Assembly: GCA_033002965.1 (NCBI GenBank)
Contig: JAURVB010003251.1
Span: forward strand, 241,700 to 305,699
DNA length: 64,000 bases
Direction of reading: 5' to 3'
DNA from: Piper betle
Taxonomy: Eukaryota; Streptophyta; Magnoliopsida; Piperales; Piperaceae
Each line of letters starts with the position of its first letter. The first letter of the stretch is position 1. The notes beneath the pieces are model-generated. The model had not been told where the DNA came from, did no database searches, and was given only the letters and a program-made list of their open reading frames with translations. Both the position numbers and the translations under genes were made by a program. Below are positions 25,964 through 37,394 of this stretch, piece by piece.

Positions 25964-26704
25964 CTACGAGGTAAAATTCTGTTTTTGCCCAGAATTAAAC
26001 TGTGGTCTTTTAAAATTCCTCTGAGCAGCATACACAACCTGATTTTGACTGAAGCTATGATGTTTAGATTTCAGAATCCTTGATTCATAAGATAGTAGCA
26101 TATCCATTATTTCATTGAGAGGTGGCATAGGAGGCCTTAACATCATGATGGTGAACATTTGATAATCACTTCCTAGACCTTGTAACAACCAGAAGCATTT
26201 CCTTTCTTCAGTCAAAGGTTTGCCAATCACTCCAAGTTCATCAACAATGATCTTAAACCTCAACATATATTCATCAAGACTACTACAATTTTCAAGACAA
26301 TTTAGTTGCAACTCTCCTTGCAAATGAAATTCTCGTTCTAGAGAAGTTTGAGCCATTTTCTGTTTCAGAACCGACCAAAGTTCACATGAAGTCTTTGTTC
26401 TAAAAGAAAAGTATGCAACCTCTTTGCTCAAAGTACTTGTTATCCAACCTTTTAGCAGGTTATCAGAACTTTCCCAAAGTAGAAAATCAGGATTTATCTC
26501 TTCATGAACAACAAACTCAGAAGTAAATGATGTTATTGTTTTTGGTGGAATTGTTACATTACCATTGATAAATGTTCCAAAACCATGAGAATTTATTAGA
26601 TTCAAGATTTCATCTTCCCAAATTCTACAATTTGTAGAATCCAAAGTAATATTGATCAAGTTTGACACATTTGTATTATTTGGATAAGGAAAAGACATTA
26701 ACAA
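25964..26704 (-). CDS. Copia gag polyprotein (UBN2-type), partial
   Basis: 246 codons from ATG at 26704. It matches plant copia gag: an N-terminal region with LDSTNCRIWEDEILNLI (normally N-Y-x-x-W), then LWSVLKQKMAQTSLEREFHL, LQLNCLENCSSLDEYMLRF, and LLQGLGSDYQMFTIMML. The frame ends at 25964. The remaining gag, with zinc knuckle CQICLGFGHTTNKCW (C-x2-C-x4-H-x4-C), lies in another frame at 25918-25667 and is followed by the protease-like motif WIDDSGAFSHV, where the usual DSGAS/T is damaged. Confidence 0.85.
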   Translation of the reverse strand: MLMSFPYPNNTNVSNLINITLDSTNCRIWEDEILNLINSHGFGTFINGNVTIPPKTITSFTSEFVVHEEINPDFLLWESSDNLLKGWITSTLSKEVAYFSFRTKTSCELWSVLKQKMAQTSLEREFHLQGELQLNCLENCSSLDEYMLRFKIIVDELGVIGKPLTEERKCFWLLQGLGSDYQMFTIMMLRPPMPPLNEIMDMLLSYESRILKSKHHSFSQNQVVYAAQRNFKRPQFNSGQKQNFTS

Positions 26705-26906
26705 AAGGCGATGCTCTGCTATTCGCCATTGTTGATCGCATCAAGATCAGACAACAACAAATTCTGAAAACAAATTAGACATCTATGAAACAATTATCAA
26801 ACTGATGATGACTGAGGCATGAGGAAAACCACACTCGAAGTAGGCTTGATCACAGGAGCAATTTGCCATGGTCTGTGAGTGGATCTTCGCAATCGACCGT
26901 CATTAA

Positions 26907-26918
26907 GCTCTGATACCA
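26907..26918 (-). promoter_or_regulatory. tRNA-Met primer-binding site
   Basis: TGGTATCAGAGC on the minus strand directly follows the LTR end. This is the usual initiator-Met-tRNA primer-binding site of plant copia elements. Confidence 0.85.
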
Positions 26919-27060
26919 TGAAAATTTTCTCTCTCTCTCTCTCTCTTTGTTTCATTCATCAAACTATTTACTGTATTTATACACAGACATATGAAGAAGA
27001 TGCTTGACCCAATATAACTCAGATACAAATATATATAAAAATATGACTCTGCATTTCACA
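26919..27060 (-). mobile_element. Copia 5' LTR, about 142 bp
   Basis: Read on the minus strand it starts TGTGAAATGC and ends AATTTTCA, with a TATA-like TATAAATACAG and a GA microsatellite inside. The TG end at 27060 is my choice and uncertain; the CA end is fixed by the adjoining primer-binding site. It lies about 80 bp beyond the SYT3-like stop codon. Confidence 0.6.
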
Positions 27061-27138
27061 CTATACTCTTTTTATTCTTCATGCATTTACAAAGAGTAGT
27101 TAAGCTTCTGCATCCACTTTGATTCGCATGTAAAAAAT

Positions 27139-30100
27139 TTAAACTGCTTTCCACTTAATCTCTACATGAATTACACCTTTCTTTGAATTGATCAAGTGGT
27201 ACTTCTCGTTGATCCTTCCATTGTTGAGGACATCAGTGAGGTTAACATTGATGTGCCCAAGAGATTCCTGCAACATAAACACCACGAGTAACTTCCATAC
27301 ACAGGATAACTCCCTCTGTGTTCTAAACATCGATGACTCTAATAGGTTTAACTGCCCAAGTTATATTGGAAGCTTTGTGTATCAGTTACACTTTACATAT
27401 GACATTGCAATGGTGATATCATTTGAGTTGTGCACTTGTTGTGTTCTTATACCATTAATCTGACAAGAGTAATACCTTTGAAGGAAGTGGTAATGTTCTC
27501 TTTCTACTCATCACTTCAATAAGGATCCTTTCATCTTGTGGGGGCTCCTCCAGCATGAACTGAAACTCCTCGTCCCATGTTGGATTTCGATTGTTCTTCA
27601 TCACCTGATCAGAATTATAATTAACTTCTAAATCAGATGTATTAGTGTGTGGCTTTACAGAATAAGGAAATGGTTTGAGAGAGGTATGTCAACAAAATTT
27701 GAGCATTTAAGTTTACGTTAAGAACAATCAACACAACCTTAGTTCTCTTTCTTTCCCCTCTAAAATGTATGACTGCATATGGATTTGTTTTTGAATCGCC
27801 TTCGACATTTTCTGCGCCATGTACCATGACCAGGAGTAATCCCTCCTTAGATTTTGATCCATCAACAGGTCTTTCTGACCCAATATCTGCCTCTTGACTT
27901 CTGAGCATTTCACCAGATTGCTCAATCTCTTCTTTAAAAAGGTCAAATGTAAGCTCAACTGTGATTTCTCCTCTGTTGGTTTTGTTCTGAGGATCATTTT
28001 GGTCTGTGCTCTTTATCAGAGGGAGTGTAATTGTCTTTGTTTCACATGGATCAAGGGAATTCAATGGTATTTGTTGCATTCCCAGCTTGTCATGACTCCC
28101 AACCTGTTACTTTAATAAGCAATAACCATTTTATGAGGATTGTGATTTTAAGTATAATGATTGACAATGAAAAGTTGTGAGAAACTAAACCTTTTCCCAA
28201 TCATAGACGTGCAATTTAAGAACTTGTGTTGCTGGGTCTTTCACTATAAGCTTGAAACTCTCATTCCACTCCGGGTTCAGACTTTTCATTCTAACGGTAG
28301 TTTTCTTCGCTGGAAGTCTTTCATCACTTAGTTTCAGCTTTACATACGGATCGGATTTTCCGAATAAATCCATCTTTAATAGGTTTTTTGCCCTGATAAC
28401 CTTCACATGCAGTATGCCTACAGGCTTTTTCATGGAAGCACTGCCAAAAAATTGCAAAACCAATGCATCAGTTATCCAATGACGTTGAATAGCTTCATCA
28501 TAGACCTGTGATCGTAAAGATAAGCATACAAACCATAACGTTGCTCACCTGCTATCCAATATGGGTATATTGAGGCTTTTTGGCCACAGGTATAGGCTTG
28601 CAATCTGAGCTTTAATGAACTTCTGTATGTTTGACAATTAAACTCAAGTCATATTCATACTTATTAGTTATCACCGTGAGTGAAGTGTAGGAGATATATG
28701 GACTTAATAAATTTATGTTGATGGTATAGTTACTCTGCAAAAAAAAAAAAAATTTATATTGAAGGAAAAAAGAATGCAAAACTCCTTTCCAGATATGATT
28801 TTGCATTAGACTTTAAAGAATCACCTAAAGCAGCTAGTTTTTTTATTCAGCAAAAGTATTGTGTGGCACCTGAACATAATGATATAGGACAGGAATGGCC
28901 ATGATATCTCCTCCAAGGAATTTCAACCCAAAATCCACATGTGGCTGAAGACAAACAAAACCAAGAAGTAAGCCAAATAGTGGAAGCTAATAAACCAACA
29001 AATTCTGTGCATAGAAAAACCAGTAACCTCCTCCATCAAGGAAACAATGACATTTCCAAAGCAGGGGAATGTTGGTATAAGTGGCTTCAATAGAATGCGT
29101 GGCGTCATGAATATCTGTAAGTCTATCAACTGATAAAAACATAAAGAACTTCTTAGCCTTTCTCGATTAAAGTTAAGAAAGCATTCTGATAAATTCATCT
29201 GTAAATCATGACAGTATATCAATGTCCTACCTGAATGATCAATTCCATTGAGAAGAGCTTGACAACCACAGCAACATTAGGGTTTCCACCCCATCTAATT
29301 TGGGCGTCCAAAACTAACTGTTTCTCATTCATATCGATTGCTTTTATTCCTGACTCAATAACAGAAAATTACATCTGTTGAAGAACATGTGACAAGCATT
29401 GCAGACGTATGAAATACACCAGACCCAAAAATAGTGATAAGGAAATGTTCAAGGTCCTTACCATGAATCACTGGAGGAAGAGTCCCAAGGGTGAGAGTTT
29501 TGAATTCGATCGACTCTAAGCCATAACGTTGGCTATACTCATCAAACACGGCCTTAGTTGAACTTCGAACAGTGGCACAGATTGCCTAATCAAGCCGAAT
29601 TGCATGTTGTAATCGATCAAATTGAAGCTATAAATGCAAAAGGAAAATCAACAAAAAAAAATTGAAAATAGAAGAGCGCGCCTGAAATGTCACCTCATCC
29701 AAGTAAGGCCACATTTCTAGAACAAACTTGTTGAACCAGTCAACCTGCATCAATAATACTAAAAACAGTTTAAACCAGAAAATTCTAGTTTAGTTGAACA
29801 GTTTGACAATAGTGGTTGTAGCAAAGTGAGCATTTTTATCATGAAGATAATACTTAGGCAGTCTTATTTATGCTTTTAATAAATTACTTGCTACTTAGAA
29901 GTGGAAAAAATTGCAAAGGAGATTTTTTGAAGCATAATAGCCAAAATATTGAATTTCTGTAATTTTCATCTTCGTGCTTCAAAGCACAAGTCACCTTACT
30001 CGATGAGGAATACAAAGAAGTAGCCATCTTTGGAGTCTAGTTATTCATAGAGTGTACATAACGTTGACTTCTCAGAGGGAAATACAATGAAAAAAGCATC

Positions 30101-30559
30101 GAAGAACTAAAGCAACATCAATGGAACTTCCACAAACCCGATCATAATCTGGATTTTTTAGCCATAGAGGAATATCAAGCATCAAACGGTGCAGAGTTTC
30201 TGGATCCAACTCACGTACTGTCCAGACAGATGGATCCTGCCAAGGCAATAAAGACCATAATCTTAATAATCCAATGCATTTGTGCATTAACGTGGGAAAA
30301 AAATATGAACTTATAAATAAGGATTGACACAGATTCAACAGAGTATTAAGAAAAAGCAGATGAATAATCATAGCTTTGGTTTGATTACCACAGATAAAAC
30401 ATCAAGATAATTAAGAAAAATAACTGTAACTATCCGTGAATTTACCTTCACTTCTTCACTGGACTGAAAGTAAATGAAAAGGAAGTAACCCAACAAAATC
30501 CCAGCGGAAATCCCAAATCCAAACCCAAGCAATCCCAAGAGAGTGCTGACAAACTCCAT
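27139..30559 (-). CDS. SYT3: Plant synaptotagmin, SYT3-like
   Basis: Twelve minus-strand exons, all GT-AG and in frame: 30559-30446, 30236-30138, 29744-29694, 29585-29462, 29349-29231, 29129-29028, 28944-28870, 28622-28549, 28440-28191, 28103-27738, 27604-27476, 27267-27139 (stop). The joined protein is 543 residues, the family's usual size (about 540). Order: N-terminal membrane anchor (LLGLLGFGFGISAGILLGYF), SMP lipid-binding domain (about 70-250; IPLWLKNPDYDR, PYLDEAICATVRSS, LKPLIPTFPCFGN, SLMEEPHVDFGLK), C2A (about 258-336; DLFGKSDPYVKLKL with calcium-loop Asp residues) and C2B (about 422-505; KTNPYAVIHF, weaker loops). Plant SYTs tether the ER to the plasma membrane and move lipids under stress. 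Motifs such as LDSSASMKKPVG and DVLNNGRINEKYHLIN recall Arabidopsis SYT3 more than SYT1. The gene looks intact. Confidence 0.95.
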
Positions 30560-31373
30560 CTTCCAGATACAAGAAAACTCAATAGAATAAAAAAAGCTGC
30601 TTCATGAAAAACTGAACAAATATAACAAGACCTTCCAATATCTAGCCGGCAACAACCACCCAAGGGAATAAAAGCAGACTCAATTACCACAAGCAAGGAT
30701 GAAAACCAAATTGGCCTTGTCCAACTGATTAGCTATGCTTAATTAAATATTTCTGTCTTGGACGGCAATAGTTAATGTGGACCTATTTGAACAAAATGGT
30801 AAAACTACGTATTCAAATTCAACGTCTAGGAAATTGGAAGGAGGATTAAGTTCAACTACCCAGTTAATGTAGACCTTTAACACCAGCCTATTCTTTTCTT
30901 TTTCCCTTTCCTCGTTATACTATAGTTTATGTGTAGCCTATCTATGAGCCTTAGATCATTGTTATATTCTCATTTAGTTATTTTTTATTTTTTGACCAGT
31001 GATATATATATTTGATTGGGAAGATTAATGAAGCCAGCCACAATGGTTAATTCTTGGGTGGGGGGATTAAATTAGATGAGTATTGTATTGGGCAAACGTG
31101 TTTCGCCCTGGTAAGTGATAACTCCAAGTTGTCTTCTTTTCACGTGACAGCTTTCCTTGTCAAAAATGAGGCTCCGAAGAATGGCTTTGGACCGAAAATC
31201 TCTTCCCGGGGGAAGTCGTCACCAAGCAAATGGTAACAAGCTAACTCAGTTCAGCACTTTCGGAAATGATAGTCCTTATTTTAGAAATTTTAGTTTTTTT
31301 CAAAAAAAACTCTAAAATTTGATTGGTTACCACATTAGGTCCTAATTTTCCTCCCTCCCACAGGGATGATTTA
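30560..31373. other. SYT promoter side and intergenic DNA
   Basis: Immediately upstream of the minus-strand SYT3-like gene; the 5' UTR and promoter must lie here. No particular motif stands out and no other gene is seen. Confidence 0.45.
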
Positions 31374-31381
31374 GGCTCAAA

Positions 31382-31939
31382 TAGGGTTACTAATTGAGTG
31401 AGCCAGGTCGTGAGCATTTAGCATTCGGCTCAGCTTAACTCGACTCGAAACTTGACAGTTAAATGCTCGACTCGAACTCGAATCTTACAAGTCGAGCTTG
31501 AGCAAGGTCGTGTTCAACTCGACTCGACTCGGTTATAACTCGAACTCGACTCGAACTCAACTCGTAACTCGACTCGATAAAATAATATAATAATATAGTC
31601 TTTATATTATATATATATATATATATGTAATATAATAACAAAAAAGTAAGATACTTGAGATGGTAAATATTCACCTAGCCTCATTTTTTTAAAGTAAAGT
31701 ACTTTTGACTTTTAATCGAGCTGGTTTCGAGCTAACGAACAAGCTGGTGAATGAGCTCACAAAAATTAAGTAGTTTAAAAATATTTGAGCTTGAATACAT
31801 AAAAGATATTCGAGTCGAACTCGAGCATGTATGTCCAAAACTTGTTCGATCTCGAGTCGAGTTTGAACGAGTTTCGAATTATTCGAGTCGAATTTGGACA
31901 CATGTTGAGCTCAGCTCGCTCGCTCAATTAGCACCCCTA
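31382..31939. mobile_element. Non-autonomous hAT-like element, 558 bp
   Basis: Terminal inverted repeats TAGGGTTACTAATTGAG at the left and CTCAATTAGCACCCCTA at the right. A perfect 8-bp target duplication GGCTCAAA flanks it (31374-31381 and 31940-31947). An 8-bp duplication and a TAGGG end fit the hAT superfamily. The interior is rich in CTCGACTCGAA-like words and has no transposase. It is the same family, inverted, as the outer element at 58219-59715. Confidence 0.9.
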
Positions 31940-32069
31940 GGCTCAAAACACCATCAAAACACCATTCGTCATTGGCGCGACAGTCAAGATCCCATATGGG
32001 ACCCTGGATCATGTGGGCCCCCCAAATACATCACATGTCCTTTGCAATGTCCATATATATATATATATA

Positions 32070-32616
32070 TAGAAAAAGTTTTCCTGTATTCCAGCACATC
32101 CATCTTGGCTATGCTGGAGTTTGATCTTGGTCGTTGGATTAGCATCCAACGGCCAAGATCAAAAATGAGGGGTCGCCGGCACTGCCGTAGCAATGACGGC
32201 GGAGGGGGCGGGAAGGGTGCCCGGCCACGGCGACGGCCGGGGGGGTGTGTGCGGCGGCGAAGGGGACAAGGGGCGCGGCGCGGCGGGGTGGCAGACGGGG
32301 ACGGGGGACGTCGCGCGGCAGGGTGGCGGGCAGGCGGGGCGTCGCGCGGCGGGGTGGCGGGTGGGGGACGGGGTGGGGGTGGTGTCACCCGGCAGTAGGG
32401 CGAGCGGGCCGGCAGGGGAAGAGGCGGGGTGGCTAGATCCGCCGCCCCGTCGGCCGGGGGCGGCGACGGGCAGGGCAGGGGGTGGCGATGCGTTGGCTGA
32501 CGGCGACACCACCCAATTTTTATTTTATTTTTATCCAGCGGTTGGATTAAATTTAACAGCTGGAATATTACAGCACAGCCAAGATGGTTGTGCTACAGTA
32601 CAACCTCCCCCTCCTA
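32070..32616. mobile_element. TIR-like element with GC-rich core, inserted in a TA repeat
   Basis: Imperfect inverted ends sit next to TA runs on both sides. They share CTGTAxxxCAGCACAxCCATCTTGG when read inward. The left arm also carries a hairpin at 32120-32163 with a 20-bp stem (one G-T pair). The core (32165-32510) is GC-rich with gcggcgggg-type repeats and is open in several frames on both strands, which is a composition effect. Superfamily uncertain (Mutator-like is possible); the target duplication cannot be read inside TA repeats. Confidence 0.6.
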
Positions 32617-32649
32617 TATATATATATATACATGTATGTATAAAAGAGT

Positions 32650-33060
32650 TGTTAAATTAGATTGATTCATCACAAATTAGAGAAAAATTAATTTATTTGA
32701 ATTGGTTAAAATCAGTGGAGTTATATAATGCATTAGGAAGCGTTATAAAGCAGTTTGGATGTTATTAGTTATATAACATATCAATATGATGCCATGATGT
32801 GTATTATATTTTATGAGATTTTTCTTTTTTGAATTTTTTAAGATTTATTACGAGATAGATATTATTTTTGACTCAAGTCGAACTCGAGTCAATTTTTATT
32901 TACTATATTACCACTGACCTATTTTCCCCTATGGACGCTTCTCCCCACCCTCAAACCCTCGTTGCCTCCCCGATTCACGTTGCTGACATCGCCCCCAACC
33001 ACTGCACCACTTCTTATCGACGTTGCCAGTCATTGCCAACATGTTGCCAAGTCGTGCCCC
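32650..33060. repeat. Fragment related to the inner hAT-like element core
   Basis: 32770-32925 resembles 58690-58835: an AT-rich lead with attttttaagattt, the palindrome ttgactcaagtcgaactcga, then a switch to C-rich sequence. No terminal repeats were found, so it is a fragment. No gene. Confidence 0.5.
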
Positions 33061-33082
33061 ATCTTTTTGACTACTGCCCGGT

Positions 33083-33600
33083 TTACACAAGCTCATGCGC
33101 CCTCCTAACTTGATTTTGCCGCCGACATGCAATCTCGAGCACCACTGTCTGTCGTGTCAACATCTCCATTTTGAAGATCTCGCCATTCCTCCATAGTCGT
33201 GTGCTACCGCCGAAACAAGCCAAAGGCTGCCCTGCAACATCACCTTCTTTTTTCTTTGTGGGGTATTTTCTCTTTCTTTTGCTTGTACTCATACCATCAT
33301 TCTTGTTATCATCTTCATATCCAATCTGTGTTTTACGCTCACCTTCTTTTGAATGTCCTTCTTTAGAACACACAAATGCTTGAAAACATAACTCTTTTGT
33401 TATCTTATCATAATTTGTATTATGTTCACGTACACCAAATTCGGCCATTTTTGAATAGTTAGTGTAGAAGTTGAGTGCAGCGTGCATATAATCAAATTGC
33501 ATTCCAACCTTCAATTTAAACTCATCTTCTACAATATTATAGAATGTTGTAATATGTTAAACTAATTCTTCTTCATCATTTCCTTTATCCTTAAGATTGA
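33083..33600 (-). pseudogene. FAR1/FHY3-type DNA-binding domain fragment
   Basis: The minus strand encodes EDEFKLKVGMQFDYMHAALN, then FYTNYSKMAEFGVREHN and FVCSKEGHSKEGERKTQ, the N-terminal FAR1 zinc-finger domain (W-x-x-KVGMxF, Y-x-x-YA-x-x-x-GF-x-x-R, F-x-CSKEG). Upstream at about 33560 a stop interrupts the frame before this block. The MULE-transposase core and SWIM finger that follow in full FAR1 proteins are absent; the frame then turns into unrelated sequence. It is a relic of a FAR1-related gene or of a MULE transposon from which that family derives. Confidence 0.75.
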
Positions 33601-34715
33601 CCATTCTTAAAATATACAAAATTTGGAAAAAGAAGAAGAAGATAATCAACTAAAATAGTCACAATAAACATTATTTGTAAATTAATTTAAGTAGAGGCAC
33701 TTTCTTTAACAAGCAGAGCTGCTGATGGCGACCATATCAATGTGTTATTAGAAACCGAGAAGGCATTTGCAAATTATCATACATAGTTGAGTCAAAGTAC
33801 TTTCGAAGGATTGACCCTTACCTAATGCTCGTATTCAGCTAAATAAAAAGCAACCGCTTTTTGGATTTGTGTGATAACAAGAGCACTGTCATCTTTAGCT
33901 TGTTCCTTTTCTTTGCTTACAAATGCAATTCTAGCCTCCTCGACTCCACTCACAAATATTTTTTACCTAAGAGCGAGCTAGTTGATATGGTATGGAAAAT
34001 ACAGGCCAAACAAGAGAGATTTCTCAGTCGCACAACATATGCAAATGAAAACTTATCATTCTGTTGCTAGGTAAGGTTGATATGGTATGGAAAATGTAAG
34101 CTTTCATATGCAATTACCCATTTTGACCATCCAATTACACTTCACACATCATTTTTAGAAACCTACATCATTAGCCAATAAAAGGTTTGAGTTTTTTTAT
34201 ATAGATAGAAACATAACTACAAGAAATCAGGGCTACCATATTTTCCTCAAAAAACTACTTTTTTCATTGTTTAGCAGCTTCACTATTTAATTTAATCAAA
34301 TGATTATATATACTCTACTTAGAGGTCCATTTACATAAAACTAGGTGTGGATGTGGATTTTGATTCATGGCCGCTGGATTACTCGAATCAGGCAATGCGC
34401 TGCACACAAGCAGTTCTGTGTATATTATATATATATATATATATTTGTTGTTAGCGTGTATGTTATTATTTATTTATATTCTATTATGTATTTTTCTATT
34501 GTATAATTATGATATTATTAAAAATGAATTATTTTTTATTGAATTATTATATATTTAATTATTTATATATTTACTAACACAAATATATATTGATATTTAT
34601 TTTTGTTTAGCCATATATTTATATAATATAGTTATATTATTATTTTATGATTAGAGTATTTATATTAATGTATTTATTATTTATCTAATTATTTATGAGT
34701 GCATTTCTTTGTTTA
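33601..34715. other. AT-rich intergenic, no gene
   Basis: AT-rich sequence with a TA run at about 34424-34444. No supported gene. Confidence 0.5.
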
Positions 34716-35576
34716 TATAATTCTTAAACTAATTTAATTTAAATATAATCAGTGGTTTTTATCCAATATGTAATTGTTTTCTTCAAGCATGGTCAAATGT
34801 TGAAGGTGTACATTGATGATAATTAATTCTTTCATACAATAACTATAGTATAATTTCAAGGAAAAAAACACAAATACTCTTTAATTCTAACTTTTTTATT
34901 TACATAAACATGGTCAAATGTTGAAGGTGTACATTGATGATAATTAATTCTTTCATACAATAACTATAGTATAATTTCAAGGAAAAAACACAAATACTCT
35001 TTAATTCTAACTTTTTTTATTTACATAAACATGGTCAAATGTTGAAGGTGTACATTGATGATAATTAATTCTTTCATACAATAACTATAGTACAATTTCA
35101 AGGGAAAAAACACAAATACTCTCTATTATAAATAAGGTTGCATCAAACAAAATACTAAATTGGGGAAATCCTTTTGATGACCAAGGTCAATTTCAATTTG
35201 AATTAGTAATGTTATTTTTTGATTCACGGATCATAGAAGTTGTTCATTCTAACACAGACATTATGAAATTCTAAAAAAATTGCTGGTCCATTTGAACAGG
35301 CCGGATGTGATCTTCAGTCTATTCCAATGCTTTTACGTCTCTTTCATCTTCATCGTACAGTTCAATAGCCCAAGCCGTATAGTTGGTCGAAGCTCAATTG
35401 CTTATAATAATAGCCCAGCCGGTGTACAAGGCCCATTTTCGCATGTTTTTTCCTGGGACTACAAAACCTGCCAAAGTGTCGTTTGCTTTTTTATAATCTC
35501 CTTGGTCGTGAATTAGAAAATATTCTTTCAACCAATTTAGTAATTATACAAAAAAGTTAATTGTTATATTTTGGAG
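34716..35576. repeat. Segmental duplicate, paralogous to 38338-39055
   Basis: Long collinear similarity: aaactaatttaatttaaata, the gtcaaatgttgaagg block, ataaggttgcatcaaa, ccttttgatgaccaagg, ggtgtacaaggcccattttc, and the closing aaaaaagttaattg. Copy 2 has about 110 bp more in the middle and one instead of three 121-bp units. The start also matches DNA upstream of the WAV3-like gene (18466). Confidence 0.8.
34788..35123. repeat. 121-bp tandem triplication
   Basis: Units start at 34788, 34909 and 35030 (catggtcaaatgttgaaggt each time). They are almost identical, differing mainly in A-run and T-run lengths, so the amplification is recent. The paralogous block at about 38409 has a single diverged unit. 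Confidence 0.95.
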
Positions 35577-37394
35577 AATCACATGATAATCTCGTTTATG
35601 ACTGAAGTTAAGAGATCTTATCTCACATACATTTAACTCAAGACAAATATAAAATAAAGCAAATTATTTTTTTCTTAAAAAGCAAGTATTACATATTTAA
35701 AAATATAACAAAGTTGTATTTTGTCCATGCCTGCGTGCAATATTTCAAACACAAAAAAAAGTATATCATATTATATATATCAAATTAAAAAAACCATCTT
35801 TACTTGTTGATCAAGGCGCAGACGGGGAAAGATGACAAAGCAGAACTTTCTTTCCCTTGATGGGAAAGCAGAGATAAAAAGCGTGGCGACGCCTTCGAGG
35901 CCGTCATGATTTTCGAGGAAGGTATTCCACCCTCCATTAATCACCATCGCCTTGTGGCACTCCTGATTTCATATTGTACTCATACTCTTAGATCGTTGGT
36001 TAAGAGCCCTGGTGCTTGGCCTTATCCGACTTTGTCACCTTCGTCTCTCCAATTGCCACCAACTCGCTCCCACCCAAATCCCGGTGCACATTCCTCCACC
36101 CTTCTTCATCCGCCGCCATGATCTCCTGATGCGCATTCCTCCACCTTCTTGATAAGTGGCGGCTGCGACGCCAAAATTAGCCGTGGCCGAAGAAGAGGTG
36201 CCTTCTCCGTTGAGGAAGTTGCGACGTTGAAGTGTTGTATCGGTTGAGGTGCCTTCTCCGGCCAGTGTATTGAGGTGACGGCCCTAGCGATGGTGATCCA
36301 ATAGGAAGGTTGCTGCCAAGGCTGAGTCGCTCTTTATTCCCGGTTCTACTGTGTTGTTGCTCGTGGGAAGATGCTGCAACACCACCACAAGCACTTGAGC
36401 TTGCACTTGTACATGGTATATCTGTATTTGCTGCCGATGCATCTCCGTCTAACAAATAGTATAATTAGTTTAATTATAAATAGTATAATTAGTTAGGACT
36501 AACTAGTTATATTATGTACCTGTGCTGTACGAGTTTTACGTTAGAACGAATCAGTTTTTACTAAATAAACGTGCTTATTTTTATATTTGAAAATTTTAAA
36601 AAATAAGTATGCTATAATTTTTAAACTTTTTTCAATGCCAAAAAATATTTTAAAATAAATGACCTTTTTTTAGGTAGAAAAAAGTCGAAAAATTAGTACA
36701 TATTTACCTTCAAGTATTTTCAAACATAGAAAAAAAATTATTGTTTTTCTCTATGATTTAAAAGGACGTAATACAAACATGGAGAAAAATGTAGAGAAAA
36801 ATCATTTTTTAGTGAATTTCTCTGCTTCTAAATAAAGTAGAAGTGGATAAAATTATTTATTTAATTATAAATACAAATACTTGTAGAAATTCTTTTTAAT
36901 TAAAATGATTGTTCAATACATATAATAATAATTTCAATTAAATATATACATTTCACTTTGATTCTTATAACCAAGAACACTAATAAGAAATATAGCACTC
37001 AATTCAAACAGAAAAACTCAGCTAAGAAGCATTAATTAATTGTTTTAATTTAGTTCGAGACCTAAATATAAAATAATAAGGGTGAAGCCTATCATACCCG
37101 TCCGTTGAAAGTAGTGGCCAACTTGTGACTGTGCGGTCTTCTTCAAAAAACGAACAGAAAAGCGAGAGAAGGTGGTGGCTTGGAGGGGAGTTTGACGACG
37201 AAGGGAAAAACGACAACTAACGGTGGCAATGAAAGAAGCACCTGCTTGAGAGAGAAAGTGGATATAAAAAAGAGAGATTGATGATGATTAGTTCTTTTTC
37301 TACCATAACTATAATTCCCACTTCTAGTAGGACTACATGAATCATTATTACAATATAATGTACATCAAACATCGATAGAAAAATTCACCAGAAG
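35577..37394. other. Intergenic, no supported gene
   Basis: Mostly AT-rich. A GC-richer patch at 35800-36460 has a minus-strand frame of 92 codons (36455-36177; starts MLDGDASAANTDIPCTSA) that I do not recognise and do not trust as a gene. Confidence 0.4.

Larger units (their letters stand above)
24700..27060 (-). mobile_element. Truncated Ty1-copia retrotransposon
   Basis: On the minus strand, in order: a short 5' LTR (27060-26919), a primer-binding site, gag with a CCHC knuckle, a degenerate protease motif, the integrase zinc region and part of the integrase core. Reverse transcriptase, RNase H and the 3' LTR are missing at the low-coordinate end. Domain order protease-integrase-(RT) is the copia order. 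Frames are broken several times (about 25960, 25640, 25390, 24998), so it cannot transpose by itself. Confidence 0.85.

Noticed and set aside
31984..32660. Open frames of 117-215 codons on both strands
   Set aside because: Same effect in the GC-rich core of the 32070-32616 element; the 215-codon frame even crosses the hAT-like end and a TA repeat.
36177..36455. 92-codon minus-strand frame
   Set aside because: No recognised family, no splice or promoter context; could be chance in a GC-richer patch.
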